64,000 bases of DNA, taken from NCBI RefSeq assembly GCF_900091585.1, contig NZ_FMHT01000003.1, positions 5,978,001 through 6,042,000 of the forward strand, in the 5' to 3' direction. The notes beneath the pieces were generated by a model. It made no database searches and was not told the origin of the DNA. It was given only the letters and a program-made list of their open reading frames with translations. The DNA comes from Micromonospora nigra (GTDB lineage Bacteria; Actinomycetota; Actinomycetes; Mycobacteriales; Micromonosporaceae). The translations under genes and the position numbers were made by a program. This document shows positions 9,223 to 17,188 of this stretch, in pieces (position 1 is the first letter of the stretch; each line of letters opens with the position of its first letter).

Positions 9223-9230
9223 CCTCGCCC

Positions 9231-9284
9231 AGTCGCAGTCGCAGTCGCAGTCGCAGTCGCAGTCGCAGTCGCAGCCGCAGCCGC
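9231..9284 (+). repeat. hexanucleotide tandem repeat
   Basis: Seven perfect copies of AGTCGC (9231-9272) are followed by two AGCCGC copies (9273-9284). The array begins 8 bp after the mshC stop and ends 18 bp before the convergent GntR gene's stop, so it is intergenic. It is a microsatellite and a likely site of copy-number change. Confidence 0.9.
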
Positions 9285-9302
9285 AGCGGTAGCGCCTCGG
9301 CC

Positions 9303-10109
9303 TCAGCCCAGGACCAGGCCGGGGTCGGGGTCCGGTTCGGGGGCCGGCCCGGGGATCCGGTACTCCTCGGTCAGCGTGGTGACCGGGCCGGGCCAGGTGG
9401 CCTGGGCCACCTCGATCGGCTTGCGGCGGTCGTCGTAGGCCACGTGCAGCAGGTGCAGCACAGGAGTGTCGGGGCGGATCTGGAGGATCTCGGCCTCCTC
9501 CCGGCTGGGCTGGCGGGCGCTGATCGTGTCGGTGGCCGACGCGTAACGTCGGCCGGTGGCCTCCTCGGCCTCCTGGTAGAGCGGCCGGCCGAACGCCTCG
9601 GCCCGCTCCAGCGAGGTGCCGGCGGTGTCGGCGGGCAGGAACCAGGAGGCGCCCACCTCGACCGGTGAGTCCTCGGTACGCACCAGGTGCCGGCGGCACA
9701 GCAGGTCCGTGCCGTCGGCCACCCCGAACGCGTCGGCCACCTCCGGTGGGGCGGGGGAGCGGCCGACGGAGACGAGGTGCTGGCGGTACCGGGCGGCCAG
9801 GTCGGTGTGGTAGCCGCGAAAGCCACCGTAGCGGCCCCGGGACAGCCGGTTGAGCCGTCGCCGGGTGCCCCGGACGTACGTGCCGGAGCCGGGCTTGGTG
9901 ATCAGGATGCCCTCGACGCGGAGCTGGTCGACGGCGCGTTGCACCGTCTGCTTGGCCACCCCGAACATCTCGGCGATGGCCGGGATGGAGGGCAGCCGCT
10001 CGCCCGGCCCCCAGTCCCCGCGGCGCACCTGGGCCTTGAGCTGTGCGGCGATCTGCCGGTGGGGGAACTCGGCGGCTCCCGGATTGATCTGCAACGCCCG
10101 CCTCCTCAT
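9303..10109 (-). CDS. GntR-family (UTRA domain) transcriptional regulator
   Basis: A 268-residue regulator. The N-terminal winged helix-turn-helix covers about residues 10-80 (LPSIPAIAEMFGVAKQTVQRAV, then GILITKPGSGTYVR). A UTRA ligand-binding domain follows (RRHLVRTEDSPVEVGASWFLP; PVLHLLHVAYDDRRKPIEVA), as in the HutC subfamily. The ligand is unknown. The long ORF upstream of ATG 10109 has no family match, so the start is placed at MRRRALQINPG. The promoter region holds three CTAG-containing boxes that could be its own operator. No target gene is adjacent on the same strand. Confidence 0.85.
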   Translation of the reverse strand: MRRRALQINPGAAEFPHRQIAAQLKAQVRRGDWGPGERLPSIPAIAEMFGVAKQTVQRAVDQLRVEGILITKPGSGTYVRGTRRRLNRLSRGRYGGFRGYHTDLAARYRQHLVSVGRSPAPPEVADAFGVADGTDLLCRRHLVRTEDSPVEVGASWFLPADTAGTSLERAEAFGRPLYQEAEEATGRRYASATDTISARQPSREEAEILQIRPDTPVLHLLHVAYDDRRKPIEVAQATWPGPVTTLTEEYRIPGPAPEPDPDPGLVLG

Positions 10110-10113
10110 GACA

Positions 10114-10137
10114 GCTAGGTTCCTAGGATGCCCTAGC
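10114..10137. promoter_or_regulatory. CTAG-rich candidate operator upstream of GntR gene
   Basis: GCTAGG, TCCTAGGA and CCTAGC lie within 24 bp immediately upstream of the GntR start. The outer boxes form an inverted repeat (GCTAGG...CCTAGC) and the central CCTAGG is itself palindromic. CTAG is rare in such genomes. Autoregulation is inferred. Confidence 0.4.
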
Positions 10138-10172
10138 GAGGGTGAGCGCGCCACCCGACACCCAGACGAACC

Positions 10173-10202
10173 GTGGCCCCGGACCTGACGGTCCGGGGCC
10201 AC
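10173..10202 (-). terminator. terminator hairpin after PAC2 gene
   Basis: A perfect 13-bp stem, GTGGCCCCGGACC (10173-10185) with GGTCCGGGGCCAC (10190-10202), has the tetraloop TGAC. It lies 20 bp past the PAC2 stop. There is no T-tract. Confidence 0.65.
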
Positions 10203-10221
10203 GAGGCAGTACGGAGGGGGA

Positions 10222-11091
10222 TTACCAGGAACCGGCGGTGGGGCCGGCGGAACCACCCCGACGGCGCAGGTACTTCTCGAACTCCTGGGCGATCTCGTCC
10301 CCGGTCAACGGGGTGATGCCGGCGTCACCGACCCGTTCCTCCAGCTCCCGCACGTACTCGCCCAGCTCCGCGTCCTGCTCGGCGGCGCTGCGCACCCGCT
10401 GCTCCCACTCCGCGGCCTCCTCGGCCAGGTCGGCCATCGGCACCGGCAGGTCGAGCACCTCCTCGACCCGGTGCAGCAGAGCCAGGGTGGCCTTCGGGCA
10501 GGGCGGGTTGTTGGCGTAGTGCGGCACGTGCACCCAGAACGACACCGCGTCGACCTCGGCGCGGGAACAGGCGTCGTGCAGCACGCCGACGATGCCGGTC
10601 GGGCCGTCGTAGCGGGTGGGGGTGAGCTGGTAACGCTGCGCGGCCTCGGCGTCGGAGGCCGATCCGCTGATCGGCAGGGGCCGGGTGTACGGCACGTCGG
10701 CGAGCAGCGCGCCGAGCAGCACCACCCGCTCGACCTCGAGGCTGTGGCAGATCTCCAGCACCTGCTCGCAGAACGTGCGCCACCGCATGCTCGGCTCGAT
10801 GCCGCGGATGAGCACCACGTCGCGGTCGGTGCCCTCGGGGCTGGCCACCATGAACCGGGTGGTCGGCCACTCGATCCGGCGGGTCGCGCCGTCGGCCATG
10901 GTGATGGTCGGCCGGCTGACCTGGAAGTCGTAGAAGTCCTCCGGGTCGAGTTCGGTGACCTCGCGGGCCTGCCAGACCTGTTCCAGGTGCTCCACGGCGG
11001 CGGTCGAGGCGTCGGCGGCGTCGTTCCAGCCTTCGAAGGCGCAGATGGCCACGGGAGACCGCAGCACCGGCAGCCCGTCGAACTCCGTCAC
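10222..11091 (-). CDS. PAC2-family protein
   Basis: A 289-residue protein of the PAC2 (proteasome assembly chaperone 2-like) family. Support comes from PVAICAFEGWNDAADASTAAVEHL near the start, VVLIRGIEPSMRWRTFCEQVLE, VVLLGALLADVPYTRP and the late SFWVHVPHYANNPPCPKATL, all conserved in actinobacterial members. The C-terminal ~60 residues are Glu-rich and helical. The biochemical role in bacteria is not established. It occupies the same place as Rv2125. The GTG start overlaps the stop of a tiny upstream ORF by 4 nt (GTGA), which points to translational coupling. Confidence 0.88.
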   Translation of the reverse strand: MTEFDGLPVLRSPVAICAFEGWNDAADASTAAVEHLEQVWQAREVTELDPEDFYDFQVSRPTITMADGATRRIEWPTTRFMVASPEGTDRDVVLIRGIEPSMRWRTFCEQVLEICHSLEVERVVLLGALLADVPYTRPLPISGSASDAEAAQRYQLTPTRYDGPTGIVGVLHDACSRAEVDAVSFWVHVPHYANNPPCPKATLALLHRVEEVLDLPVPMADLAEEAAEWEQRVRSAAEQDAELGEYVRELEERVGDAGITPLTGDEIAQEFEKYLRRRGGSAGPTAGSW

Positions 11092-11183
11092 GCCGTCACC
11101 TCGCCCCGCTCGTTCCGGACGGCGCCGGGGGTCTGCCCGGTCGCCCGCCCGCCGGGCACGGAGGCGTCGCTGTAGTCCTTCAC
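11088..11183 (-). CDS. leaderless 31-codon small ORF upstream of PAC2 gene
   Basis: A 31-residue ORF with a GTG start at 11183. It begins VKDYSDASVPGG and ends RNERGEVTA, with its TGA overlapping the PAC2 GTG as GTGA. All 31 sense codons end in G or C, as expected for genuine coding here. A canonical TAGGCT ends exactly 7 nt before its GTG, so it is the first start codon on the transcript. It has no membrane segment and no recognised family. It may be a leader peptide that couples or tunes PAC2 translation, or a small protein in its own right. Confidence 0.6.
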   Translation of the reverse strand: MKDYSDASVPGGRATGQTPGAVRNERGEVTA

Positions 11184-11190
11184 GTCTGCC

Positions 11191-11196
11191 AGCCTA
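11191..11196 (-). promoter_or_regulatory. -10 box of the small ORF-PAC2 unit (leaderless)
   Basis: TAGGCT on the minus strand, 7 nt before GTG 11183 and too far (~99 nt) upstream to be leaderless for the PAC2 start at 11091. Confidence 0.6.
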
Positions 11197-11389
11197 CGTG
11201 CCGGGGCGGAATGCGGCCCGTCGGCCGCGCCGGTCGGGCCGCCGCACCCCGCGGTGCCGGGCGGGTGGGGCGGACGCCGTCCCGGTGGTGTCGGGCGGGG
11301 TGGGACGGGGCGGATCGCCGGCCGGGCGGGGTCGTCCGACAGAATGTGGGAAGCGGCCCCGCCGGACCGTGCGCCGGTGGGTGTCGCAC

Positions 11390-11395
11390 TAACCT
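11390..11395 (+). promoter_or_regulatory. -10 box of metH (leaderless)
   Basis: TAACCT followed by 6 nt and GTG 11402. No cobalamin riboswitch can fit downstream of this promoter. Confidence 0.5.
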
Positions 11396-11401
11396 GGGAC
11401 C

Positions 11402-14400
11402 GTGCGGACTTCGTTCATCGACGCCCTGGCCGACCGGATCCTCGTCACCGACGGGGCGATGGGCACCATGCTCCAGGCTGCCGACCTGACCCTCGACGAC
11501 TTCGAGGGCCACGAGGGCTGCAACGAGGTGCTCAACGTGACCCGGCCCGACGTGGTGCGCGGCGTGCACGAGGCGTACCTGGCGGCCGGTGCCGACTGCG
11601 TGGAGACGAACACCTTCGGCGCAAACCTGGCCAATCTCGGCGAGTACGACATCGCGCACCGCATCCGGGAGCTGTCGGAGGCGGGTGCCCGGATCGCCCG
11701 CGAGGCGGCCGACGCGTACGCCACGCCCGAGCGGCCCCGCTACGTGCTCGGCTCGATCGGTCCCGGCACCAAGCTGCCCACCCTCGGCCACGCCGCGTAC
11801 GCGACCCTGCGCGACGCGTACGCGGAGAACGCCGCCGGCCTGATCGCCGGTGGCGCGGACGCCCTGATCGTCGAGACCTGTCAGGACCTGTTGCAGGTCA
11901 AGGCCGCGGTGGTCGGTTCCCGGCGGGCGATGGCCGAGGCCGGCGTCAGCGTCCCGCTGATCTGTCACGTCACGGTGGAGACCACCGGCACCATGCTGCT
12001 GGGCAGCGAGATCGGCGCGGCGCTCACCGCGATCGAGCCTCTCGGGGTCGACCTGATCGGCCTGAACTGCGCGACCGGCCCGGCGGAGATGAGCGAACAC
12101 CTGCGCTACCTGTCGCAGCACGCCCGGGTGCCGCTGTCGGTGATGCCGAACGCGGGTTTGCCGCAGCTCACCGCCGACGGCGCGGAGTACCCGCTGACCC
12201 CGGTCGAGCTGGCCGACGCCCTGGAGCAGTTCGTCACCGGCTACGGCGTCTCGCTCGTCGGCGGGTGCTGTGGCACCACGCCGGAACACATCCGGATGGT
12301 GGCCGAGCGGCTGCACGGTGCCCGGCCGGCGCAGCGCGAGTCCCGCCGGGAGGCCGGGGTCTCCTCGATCTACCACCACGTGCCGTTCGCGCAGGACGCG
12401 AGCGTGCTGATGGTGGGGGAGCGCACCAACGCCAACGGCTCGAAGGCGTTCCGGGAGGCGATGCTGGCCGCCGACTGGCAGGCCTGCGTGGAGATCGCCC
12501 GCAGCCAGGCCCGGGACGGCTCGCATCTGCTGGATCTGTGCGTCGACTACGTGGGCCGCGACGGCACCGCCGACATGCGCGAGCTGGCTGGCCGGTTCGC
12601 CACCGCGTCCACCCTGCCGGTCATGCTCGACTCGACCGAGCCGGCGGTGATCGAGGCCGGGCTGGAGATGCTCGGCGGCCGGTGCGTGGTCAACTCGGTG
12701 AACTTCGAGGACGGCGACGGCCCGCAGTCCCGGTACGCCCGGATCATGCCGGTGATCCGGGAGCACGGCGCGGCGGTGGTCGCGCTGCTGATCGACGAGG
12801 AGGGACAGGCCCGTACCGCGCAGTGGAAGGTCCGGGTCGCCGAGCGGCTCATCGGCGACCTGACGGGTCGGTGGGGGATGCGCCGGGAGGACATCCTCAT
12901 CGACGCGCTGACCTTCCCGATCGCCACCGGTCAGGAGGAGACCCGCCGCGACGGCATCGAGACGATCGAGGCGATCCGGGAGATCGCCCGGCGCTGGCCG
13001 GGAGTCAACTTCACTCTGGGCATCTCCAACATCTCCTTCGGCCTGAACCCGGCGGCCCGGCAGGTGCTCAACTCGGTGTTCCTGCACGAGTGCGTGCAGG
13101 CGGGGCTGACCTCGGCGATCGTGCACGCCAGCAAGATCCTGCCGATGTCGAAGATCCCCGACGAGCAGCGCGAGGTCGCCCTCGACCTGGTCTACGACCG
13201 GCGCCGCGAGGGGTACGACCCGGTGCAGCGGTTCATCCAGGTCTTCGAGGGGGTCGACGCGGCGTCGGCGCGGGCGACGCGGGCGGAGGAGCTGGCCGGG
13301 TTGCCGCTGGACGAGCGGCTGCGGCGACGCATCATCGACGGTGAACGCAACGGCCTGGAGGCCGACCTGGACGAGGCGATGGCGCAGGGGCGCACCCCGC
13401 TGTCCATCATCAACGACATCCTGCTCGACGGGATGAAGGTGGTCGGCGAGCTGTTCGGCTCCGGGCAGATGCAGTTGCCGTTCGTGTTGCAGTCCGCCGA
13501 GGTGATGAAGACCGCGGTGGCCTACCTGGAACCCCACATGGACAAGGCCGACGACGGTGGCAAGGGCCGGATCGTCCTGGCCACGGTCAAGGGCGACGTG
13601 CACGACATCGGCAAGAACCTGGTCGACATCATCCTGTCCAACAACGGCTACGAGGTGGTGAACATCGGCATCAAGCAGCCGATCACCGCGATCCTCGACG
13701 CCGCGCAGGAACACCGCGCCGACGCCATCGGCATGTCCGGGCTGCTGGTCAAGAGCACGGTCATCATGAAGGAGAACCTGGCCGAGATGGCTGCGCGCGG
13801 GGTCGCGGAGCGTTGGCCGGTGCTGTTGGGTGGCGCGGCGCTGACCCGGGCGTACGTGGAGGACGACCTGCGGTCGGTGTTCCCCGGTCAGGTGCACTAC
13901 GCCCGGGACGCGTTCGAGGGCCTGTCCCTGATGGACCGGGTGATGGCGGCCAAGCGCGGCGGCGCGCCGGTGGTGGACCCGCAGCGGGAGGCGGCACTGG
14001 CGGCCCGCCGGCAGCGTCGTGAGCGGCAGCGGGCGGTTGTCACCGAGTCCCTGCCGGAGTTGAGCGACGCGTCGGTGCGGTCGGACGTGGCCGTCGACGT
14101 CACCGTGCCGACGCCGCCGTTCCTGGGCACCCGCGTGGTGAAGGGGGTGCCGCTGGCCGACTACGCGGCGCTGCTCGACGAGCGGGCCACCTTCCTCGGG
14201 CAGTGGGGGCTGCGTGGCGCGCGGGGCGGCAAGGGCCCGTCCTACGAGGAACTGGTCGAGACGGAGGGCCGGCCACGGCTGCGGTACTGGCTGGACCGCC
14301 TCATCGCCGACAAGGTGCTGGAGGCGGCTGTGGTGTACGGCTACTTCCCGGCGTACTCCGAGGGCAACGACCTGGTGGTGCTCGACGAGGAGGGGCGGGC

Positions 14401-14917
14401 GGAGCGGGCCCGGTTCTCGTTCCCCCGACAGCGGCAGGAGCGGCGGTTGTGCCTGGCCGACTTCTTCCGCCCGCGCGGCGACCAACCGGACGTGGTGGCG
14501 TTGCAGCTGGTGACGGTCGGCCAGCCGGTCAGCGAGTACGCGGCGAAGCTGTTCGCCCGCAACGAGTACCGCGACTACCTGGAGGTGCACGGCCTGTCGG
14601 TGCAGCTCACCGAGGCCCTGGCCGAGTACTGGCACCGGCGGATCCGGGCGGAGCTGACCCTGCCGGACGGTCGAACGGTCGCCGACGACGACCCGGCCGA
14701 CCTGGCGGGTCTGCTGCGCACCGACTACCGGGGCTGCCGGTACGCGTTCGGCTACCCGGCCTGCCCGGACCTGGAGGACCGCGCGAAGATCGTGGAGCTG
14801 CTGGGTGCGGAACGGATCGGGGTGCAGCTGTCGGAGGAGTTCCAGCTGGTCCCGGAGCAGGCCACCGACGCGATCGTGGTGCACCACCCCGAGGCCAGCT
14901 ACTTCAACGCCAAGTGA
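11402..14917 (+). CDS. metH: cobalamin-dependent methionine synthase
   Basis: A 1171-residue multidomain enzyme that transfers a methyl group from 5-methyltetrahydrofolate to homocysteine using methylcobalamin. The N-terminal homocysteine domain (about 1-320) has LVTDGAMGTML and the zinc ligands in VGGCCGTTPEHI. The folate domain (about 340-610) begins LMVGERTNANGSK. The cobalamin module contains GDVHDIGKN near residue 732, whose His is the lower axial ligand, and GLLVKSTVIMKENL. The C-terminal activation domain (about 870-1171) binds S-adenosylmethionine (YRGCRYAFGYPACPDLEDR). Length and domain order are complete. Start GTG 11402 is set by family alignment and the adjacent -10 box. Confidence 0.97.
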   Translation: MRTSFIDALADRILVTDGAMGTMLQAADLTLDDFEGHEGCNEVLNVTRPDVVRGVHEAYLAAGADCVETNTFGANLANLGEYDIAHRIRELSEAGARIAREAADAYATPERPRYVLGSIGPGTKLPTLGHAAYATLRDAYAENAAGLIAGGADALIVETCQDLLQVKAAVVGSRRAMAEAGVSVPLICHVTVETTGTMLLGSEIGAALTAIEPLGVDLIGLNCATGPAEMSEHLRYLSQHARVPLSVMPNAGLPQLTADGAEYPLTPVELADALEQFVTGYGVSLVGGCCGTTPEHIRMVAERLHGARPAQRESRREAGVSSIYHHVPFAQDASVLMVGERTNANGSKAFREAMLAADWQACVEIARSQARDGSHLLDLCVDYVGRDGTADMRELAGRFATASTLPVMLDSTEPAVIEAGLEMLGGRCVVNSVNFEDGDGPQSRYARIMPVIREHGAAVVALLIDEEGQARTAQWKVRVAERLIGDLTGRWGMRREDILIDALTFPIATGQEETRRDGIETIEAIREIARRWPGVNFTLGISNISFGLNPAARQVLNSVFLHECVQAGLTSAIVHASKILPMSKIPDEQREVALDLVYDRRREGYDPVQRFIQVFEGVDAASARATRAEELAGLPLDERLRRRIIDGERNGLEADLDEAMAQGRTPLSIINDILLDGMKVVGELFGSGQMQLPFVLQSAEVMKTAVAYLEPHMDKADDGGKGRIVLATVKGDVHDIGKNLVDIILSNNGYEVVNIGIKQPITAILDAAQEHRADAIGMSGLLVKSTVIMKENLAEMAARGVAERWPVLLGGAALTRAYVEDDLRSVFPGQVHYARDAFEGLSLMDRVMAAKRGGAPVVDPQREAALAARRQRRERQRAVVTESLPELSDASVRSDVAVDVTVPTPPFLGTRVVKGVPLADYAALLDERATFLGQWGLRGARGGKGPSYEELVETEGRPRLRYWLDRLIADKVLEAAVVYGYFPAYSEGNDLVVLDEEGRAERARFSFPRQRQERRLCLADFFRPRGDQPDVVALQLVTVGQPVSEYAAKLFARNEYRDYLEVHGLSVQLTEALAEYWHRRIRAELTLPDGRTVADDDPADLAGLLRTDYRGCRYAFGYPACPDLEDRAKIVELLGAERIGVQLSEEFQLVPEQATDAIVVHHPEASYFNAK

Positions 14918-15051
14918 CGTCGTCACCTGTCCTGAGGTGCGCAAACGCTGTCCCGATGGGCTGGTCCCGCAGGGGCTGAGTCGCAGCAGCACCACAACCG
15001 GCTCGACGGCGTGCCCGGCGTCAGCGCTCCACCGCCGCGAGGACCGCCCGG
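14918..15051. other. intergenic stretch after metH, nothing recognised
   Basis: About 130 bp between the metH stop and the acetyltransferase relic. I see no hairpin with a T-tract, no ORF with family support and no repeat. Confidence 0.5.
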
Positions 15052-15249
15052 GCCACACGCTGGCGCGTCCGGGCCGAGACCGACACCCGCAACGTGGCGG
15101 CTGCCCACGTGCTGGAGAAGCTCGGGTTCCTGCGTGAAGGGGCGTTGCGGGAAGACTGCGTCGTGGACGGCGAGGTCTCCGACTCATGGGTCTACGGGCT
15201 GATCAGGCGGGAGTGGCGGCCGTCGTCCGAGCCGGTTCCCGTCCGCTGA
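15052..15249 (+). pseudogene. GNAT acetyltransferase C-terminal relic
   Basis: One reading frame ending at TGA 15249 encodes VRAETDTRNVAAAHVLEK, then LGFLREGALREDCVVDGE and VSDSWVYGLIRREW. This is the conserved C-terminus of RimJ/RimL-type N-acetyltransferases, including the N-x-x-A/S-x-x-V-L-E-K-L-G-F-x-x-E-G motif. The N-terminal two thirds, including most of the acetyl-CoA-binding region, is absent, and the sequence upstream in this frame is low-complexity Arg-rich. No start codon with a ribosome site precedes it. It is best read as the remnant of a deleted gene. Confidence 0.75.
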
Positions 15250-15363
15250 GTCCTCGCTCCCTCGCAAGGCGTCGCCTGGCATCCGGGTACTTCGCTGCGC
15301 TGCGTCGAGGGAACGGCACCGGCACTCTCCTGCCGCGATCAGCAGGCTGAGACGCGGTACCTC

Positions 15364-15395
15364 TACCAGGACGGACGACTACCAGGACGGACGAC
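15364..15395 (+). repeat. 16-bp perfect tandem duplication
   Basis: TACCAGGACGGACGAC occurs at 15364-15379 and again at 15380-15395. It lies in the 300-bp non-coding stretch between the acetyltransferase relic and the metallopeptidase gene. The rest of 15250-15547 shows no gene. Confidence 0.85.
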
Positions 15396-15547
15396 GAGGA
15401 CAACCGAGTGACGGCCTGGCGCGGTCGACGGAGCTTCACCCCAGGAGCGTTGAACTGTCGGGTCGTCGTGGCCGTACCAGACCCAGTGGGCGTGCCGGCC
15501 GTACCGTCGGGGTACTGGGCCGGCATCACCGCTCGCCGGGAGGTGTT

Positions 15548-16288
15548 GTGGCGACACGTGGGGGACGCGGACCGCTCGTCGGGCTGACGCTGGCGCTGGT
15601 GGCTGCCGCCGGGTGCCTGGCACCCGGTCTGACCGACCCGCAGGGGCAGCCCGGCCCCGTGCCGAGCGGCGGGACGGCGGGGCCGCCCGGCGTGCAGCAG
15701 ACCCGCGCCGACGGTACCGACACCGTCGAGGAGTTCAGAGAGGACGTGGCGGACGCGCAGCGCACCGCCGAGCGGTACTGGGCGCAGCAGTTCCGCGCGT
15801 TCGGGCGGTCGTTCCAGCCGATCCGGCAGATCGTTCCCTATCAGCGGGACGGCGAGGTCTCCTGCGGTGGGCAGGAGGTGCCCCGTAACAACGCCGTCTA
15901 CTGCACGCTCAGCGACTACATCGCCTACGACATCAACTGGTCGTTCGGCGCGTTCCGGCAGGTCGGTGACGCGTTCGTGTTCTATCTGATCGGGCACGAG
16001 TACGCCCACGGAATCCAGATCCGCCTCGGCATCCGCTACTCGTTCACCATCCAGCAGGAACTGCAGGCCGACTGCATGGCCGGGGCGTACCTGGGTGACT
16101 CGGTCCGCGATGGCCGGCTGACCGTGGAGGACGGTGACCTTGAGGAGTTCCGCGACGGTCTGCTCGCCGTCGGTGACGACCCTGACCAGCCCTGGTTCGC
16201 CGAGGGCGCGCACGGAACCCCCGAACAACGGGTCGAGGCGTTCTTCCGGGGTTACGAGTCCGGTCTGTCGGCCTGTGGGCTGGGGTGA
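15548..16288 (+). CDS. putative neutral zinc metallopeptidase lipoprotein
   Basis: A 246-residue exported protein. The N-terminus is a lipoprotein signal (hydrophobic segment ending in LVAAAGC, lipobox Cys near residue 23), so it should be anchored on the outer face of the membrane. After a Pro/Gly-rich linker comes a domain with the zinc motif HEYAHGIQ (HExxH near residue 148) and QQELQADCMAGAYLG supplying a third ligand. This is the pattern of the putative neutral zinc metallopeptidase family (PF04228, YpfJ-like). The GTG start follows GGGAGG at a good distance. The substrate is unknown. Confidence 0.88.
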   Translation: MATRGGRGPLVGLTLALVAAAGCLAPGLTDPQGQPGPVPSGGTAGPPGVQQTRADGTDTVEEFREDVADAQRTAERYWAQQFRAFGRSFQPIRQIVPYQRDGEVSCGGQEVPRNNAVYCTLSDYIAYDINWSFGAFRQVGDAFVFYLIGHEYAHGIQIRLGIRYSFTIQQELQADCMAGAYLGDSVRDGRLTVEDGDLEEFRDGLLAVGDDPDQPWFAEGAHGTPEQRVEAFFRGYESGLSACGLG

Positions 16289-16356
16289 GCGGCCCCGCCA
16301 CGGTCGGGGACACCAGTCCGGCGGCCTCCCGGGCCGGCCGGACCGGGGCCGACGTC

Positions 16357-16362
16357 TAGCAT
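16357..16362 (+). promoter_or_regulatory. -10 box of HAD phosphatase gene (leaderless)
   Basis: TAGCAT overlaps an upstream ATG (16361) and ends 7 nt before GTG 16370, so the GTG is the likely start. Confidence 0.55.
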
Positions 16363-16369
16363 GATCCGG

Positions 16370-17056
16370 GTGACCACCACCGCTGTTCCCCATCCCGCCG
16401 CCGTGCTGTTCGACATGGACGGCACGTTGGTCGACAGCGAGAAGCTGTGGGACGTGGCGTTGCAGGAGTTGGCCGCCGTCTACGGTGGCGTGCTGTCCGC
16501 CGCCGCCCGCCGGGCGATCATCGGTACCAGCATGGCCGATGCGATGCGCATCCTGCACGACGACCTCGGCCAGCCGCACCGGGATCCGCAGGCCAGCGCA
16601 GCGTGGATCGACGCCCGGATCCTGGAGCTGTTCCGCACCGGCCTGCGGTGGCGGCCGGGGGCGCTGGCCCTGCTGCGGGCGGTCCGCACGGCGGGCATCC
16701 CCACCGCCCTGGTCACCTCCAGTGGTCGGCCCCTGGTGGAGGTGGCGCTGGACACCCTGGGTCGGGACAGCTTCGACGTGGTGGTCTGTGGTGACGAGGT
16801 GGACGCCGCCAAGCCGCACCCCGAGCCGTACCTGACCGCGGCGCGGCTGTTGGGGGTGCCGATCGGCCGCTGCGTGGCGATCGAGGACTCGCCGACCGGG
16901 GTGGCCAGCGCGTTGGCCTCCGGGGCGGCGGTGCTGGCGGTGCCGGCGGAGGTGCCGCTGGGCCCGCTCGACGGCGTACACCAGCTGGACAGCCTCACCT
17001 CAGCGGACCTGGAACTGCTCGCCGCGCTGCTCGGCGAGCCGCCGGTCGACGCCTGA
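16370..17056 (+). CDS. HAD-superfamily phosphatase (beta-phosphoglucomutase-like)
   Basis: A 228-residue cytoplasmic HAD hydrolase. Motif I is AVLFDMDGTLVDSEKLW with the nucleophile and acid/base Asp. Motif II is LVTSSGRPL, motif III includes KPHPEPYLTAARLLG, and motif IV is CVAIEDSPTGVASALASG. A helical cap domain sits between motifs I and II, as in the beta-phosphoglucomutase/phosphatase subgroup. The substrate, probably a small phosphorylated metabolite, cannot be read. An ATG at 16361 is in frame but lies inside the likely -10 box. It is convergent with the ABC permease gene. Confidence 0.9.
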   Translation: MTTTAVPHPAAVLFDMDGTLVDSEKLWDVALQELAAVYGGVLSAAARRAIIGTSMADAMRILHDDLGQPHRDPQASAAWIDARILELFRTGLRWRPGALALLRAVRTAGIPTALVTSSGRPLVEVALDTLGRDSFDVVVCGDEVDAAKPHPEPYLTAARLLGVPIGRCVAIEDSPTGVASALASGAAVLAVPAEVPLGPLDGVHQLDSLTSADLELLAALLGEPPVDA

Positions 17057-17142
17057 CCGCCCGGCGTGCCGGGGGCCGCTGTCGACCCGCGCACCTCCAG
17101 GGCCGTCGACGGCCCGCACATGCCGACGGGCCTCGGTACGCG

Positions 17143-17176
17143 CCGACGGGCCCGGCCGTGCGGCCGGACCCGTCGG
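17143..17176 (-). terminator. terminator hairpin of the ABC transporter operon
   Basis: CCGACGGGCCCGGCCG (17143-17158) pairs with CGGCCGGACCCGTCGG (17161-17176). The single C-A mismatch on the + strand becomes a G-U pair in minus-strand RNA, so the hairpin favours termination of the minus-strand permease transcript, 13 bp past its stop. Confidence 0.65.
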
Positions 17177-17188
17177 GTGCGTCGGTGC

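Noticed and set aside
9231..9284. CRISPR-like array
   Set aside because: The unit is 6 bp with no spacers; it is a simple microsatellite.
7933..9699. 588-codon minus-strand frame across mshC
   Set aside because: Shadow of mshC running through the hexamer repeat (encoding a CDCDCD run); no supporting motif.
11184..11401. Possible cobalamin riboswitch before metH
   Set aside because: No B12-box-like sequence, and the -10 box ends 6 nt before the start codon, leaving no room for a leader.
11180..15187. 1335-codon open frame antisense to metH
   Set aside because: It is the reverse-strand shadow of a GC3-rich gene; its translation is Arg/Gly/Val/His-rich with no motif, while the + strand frame is a complete MetH.
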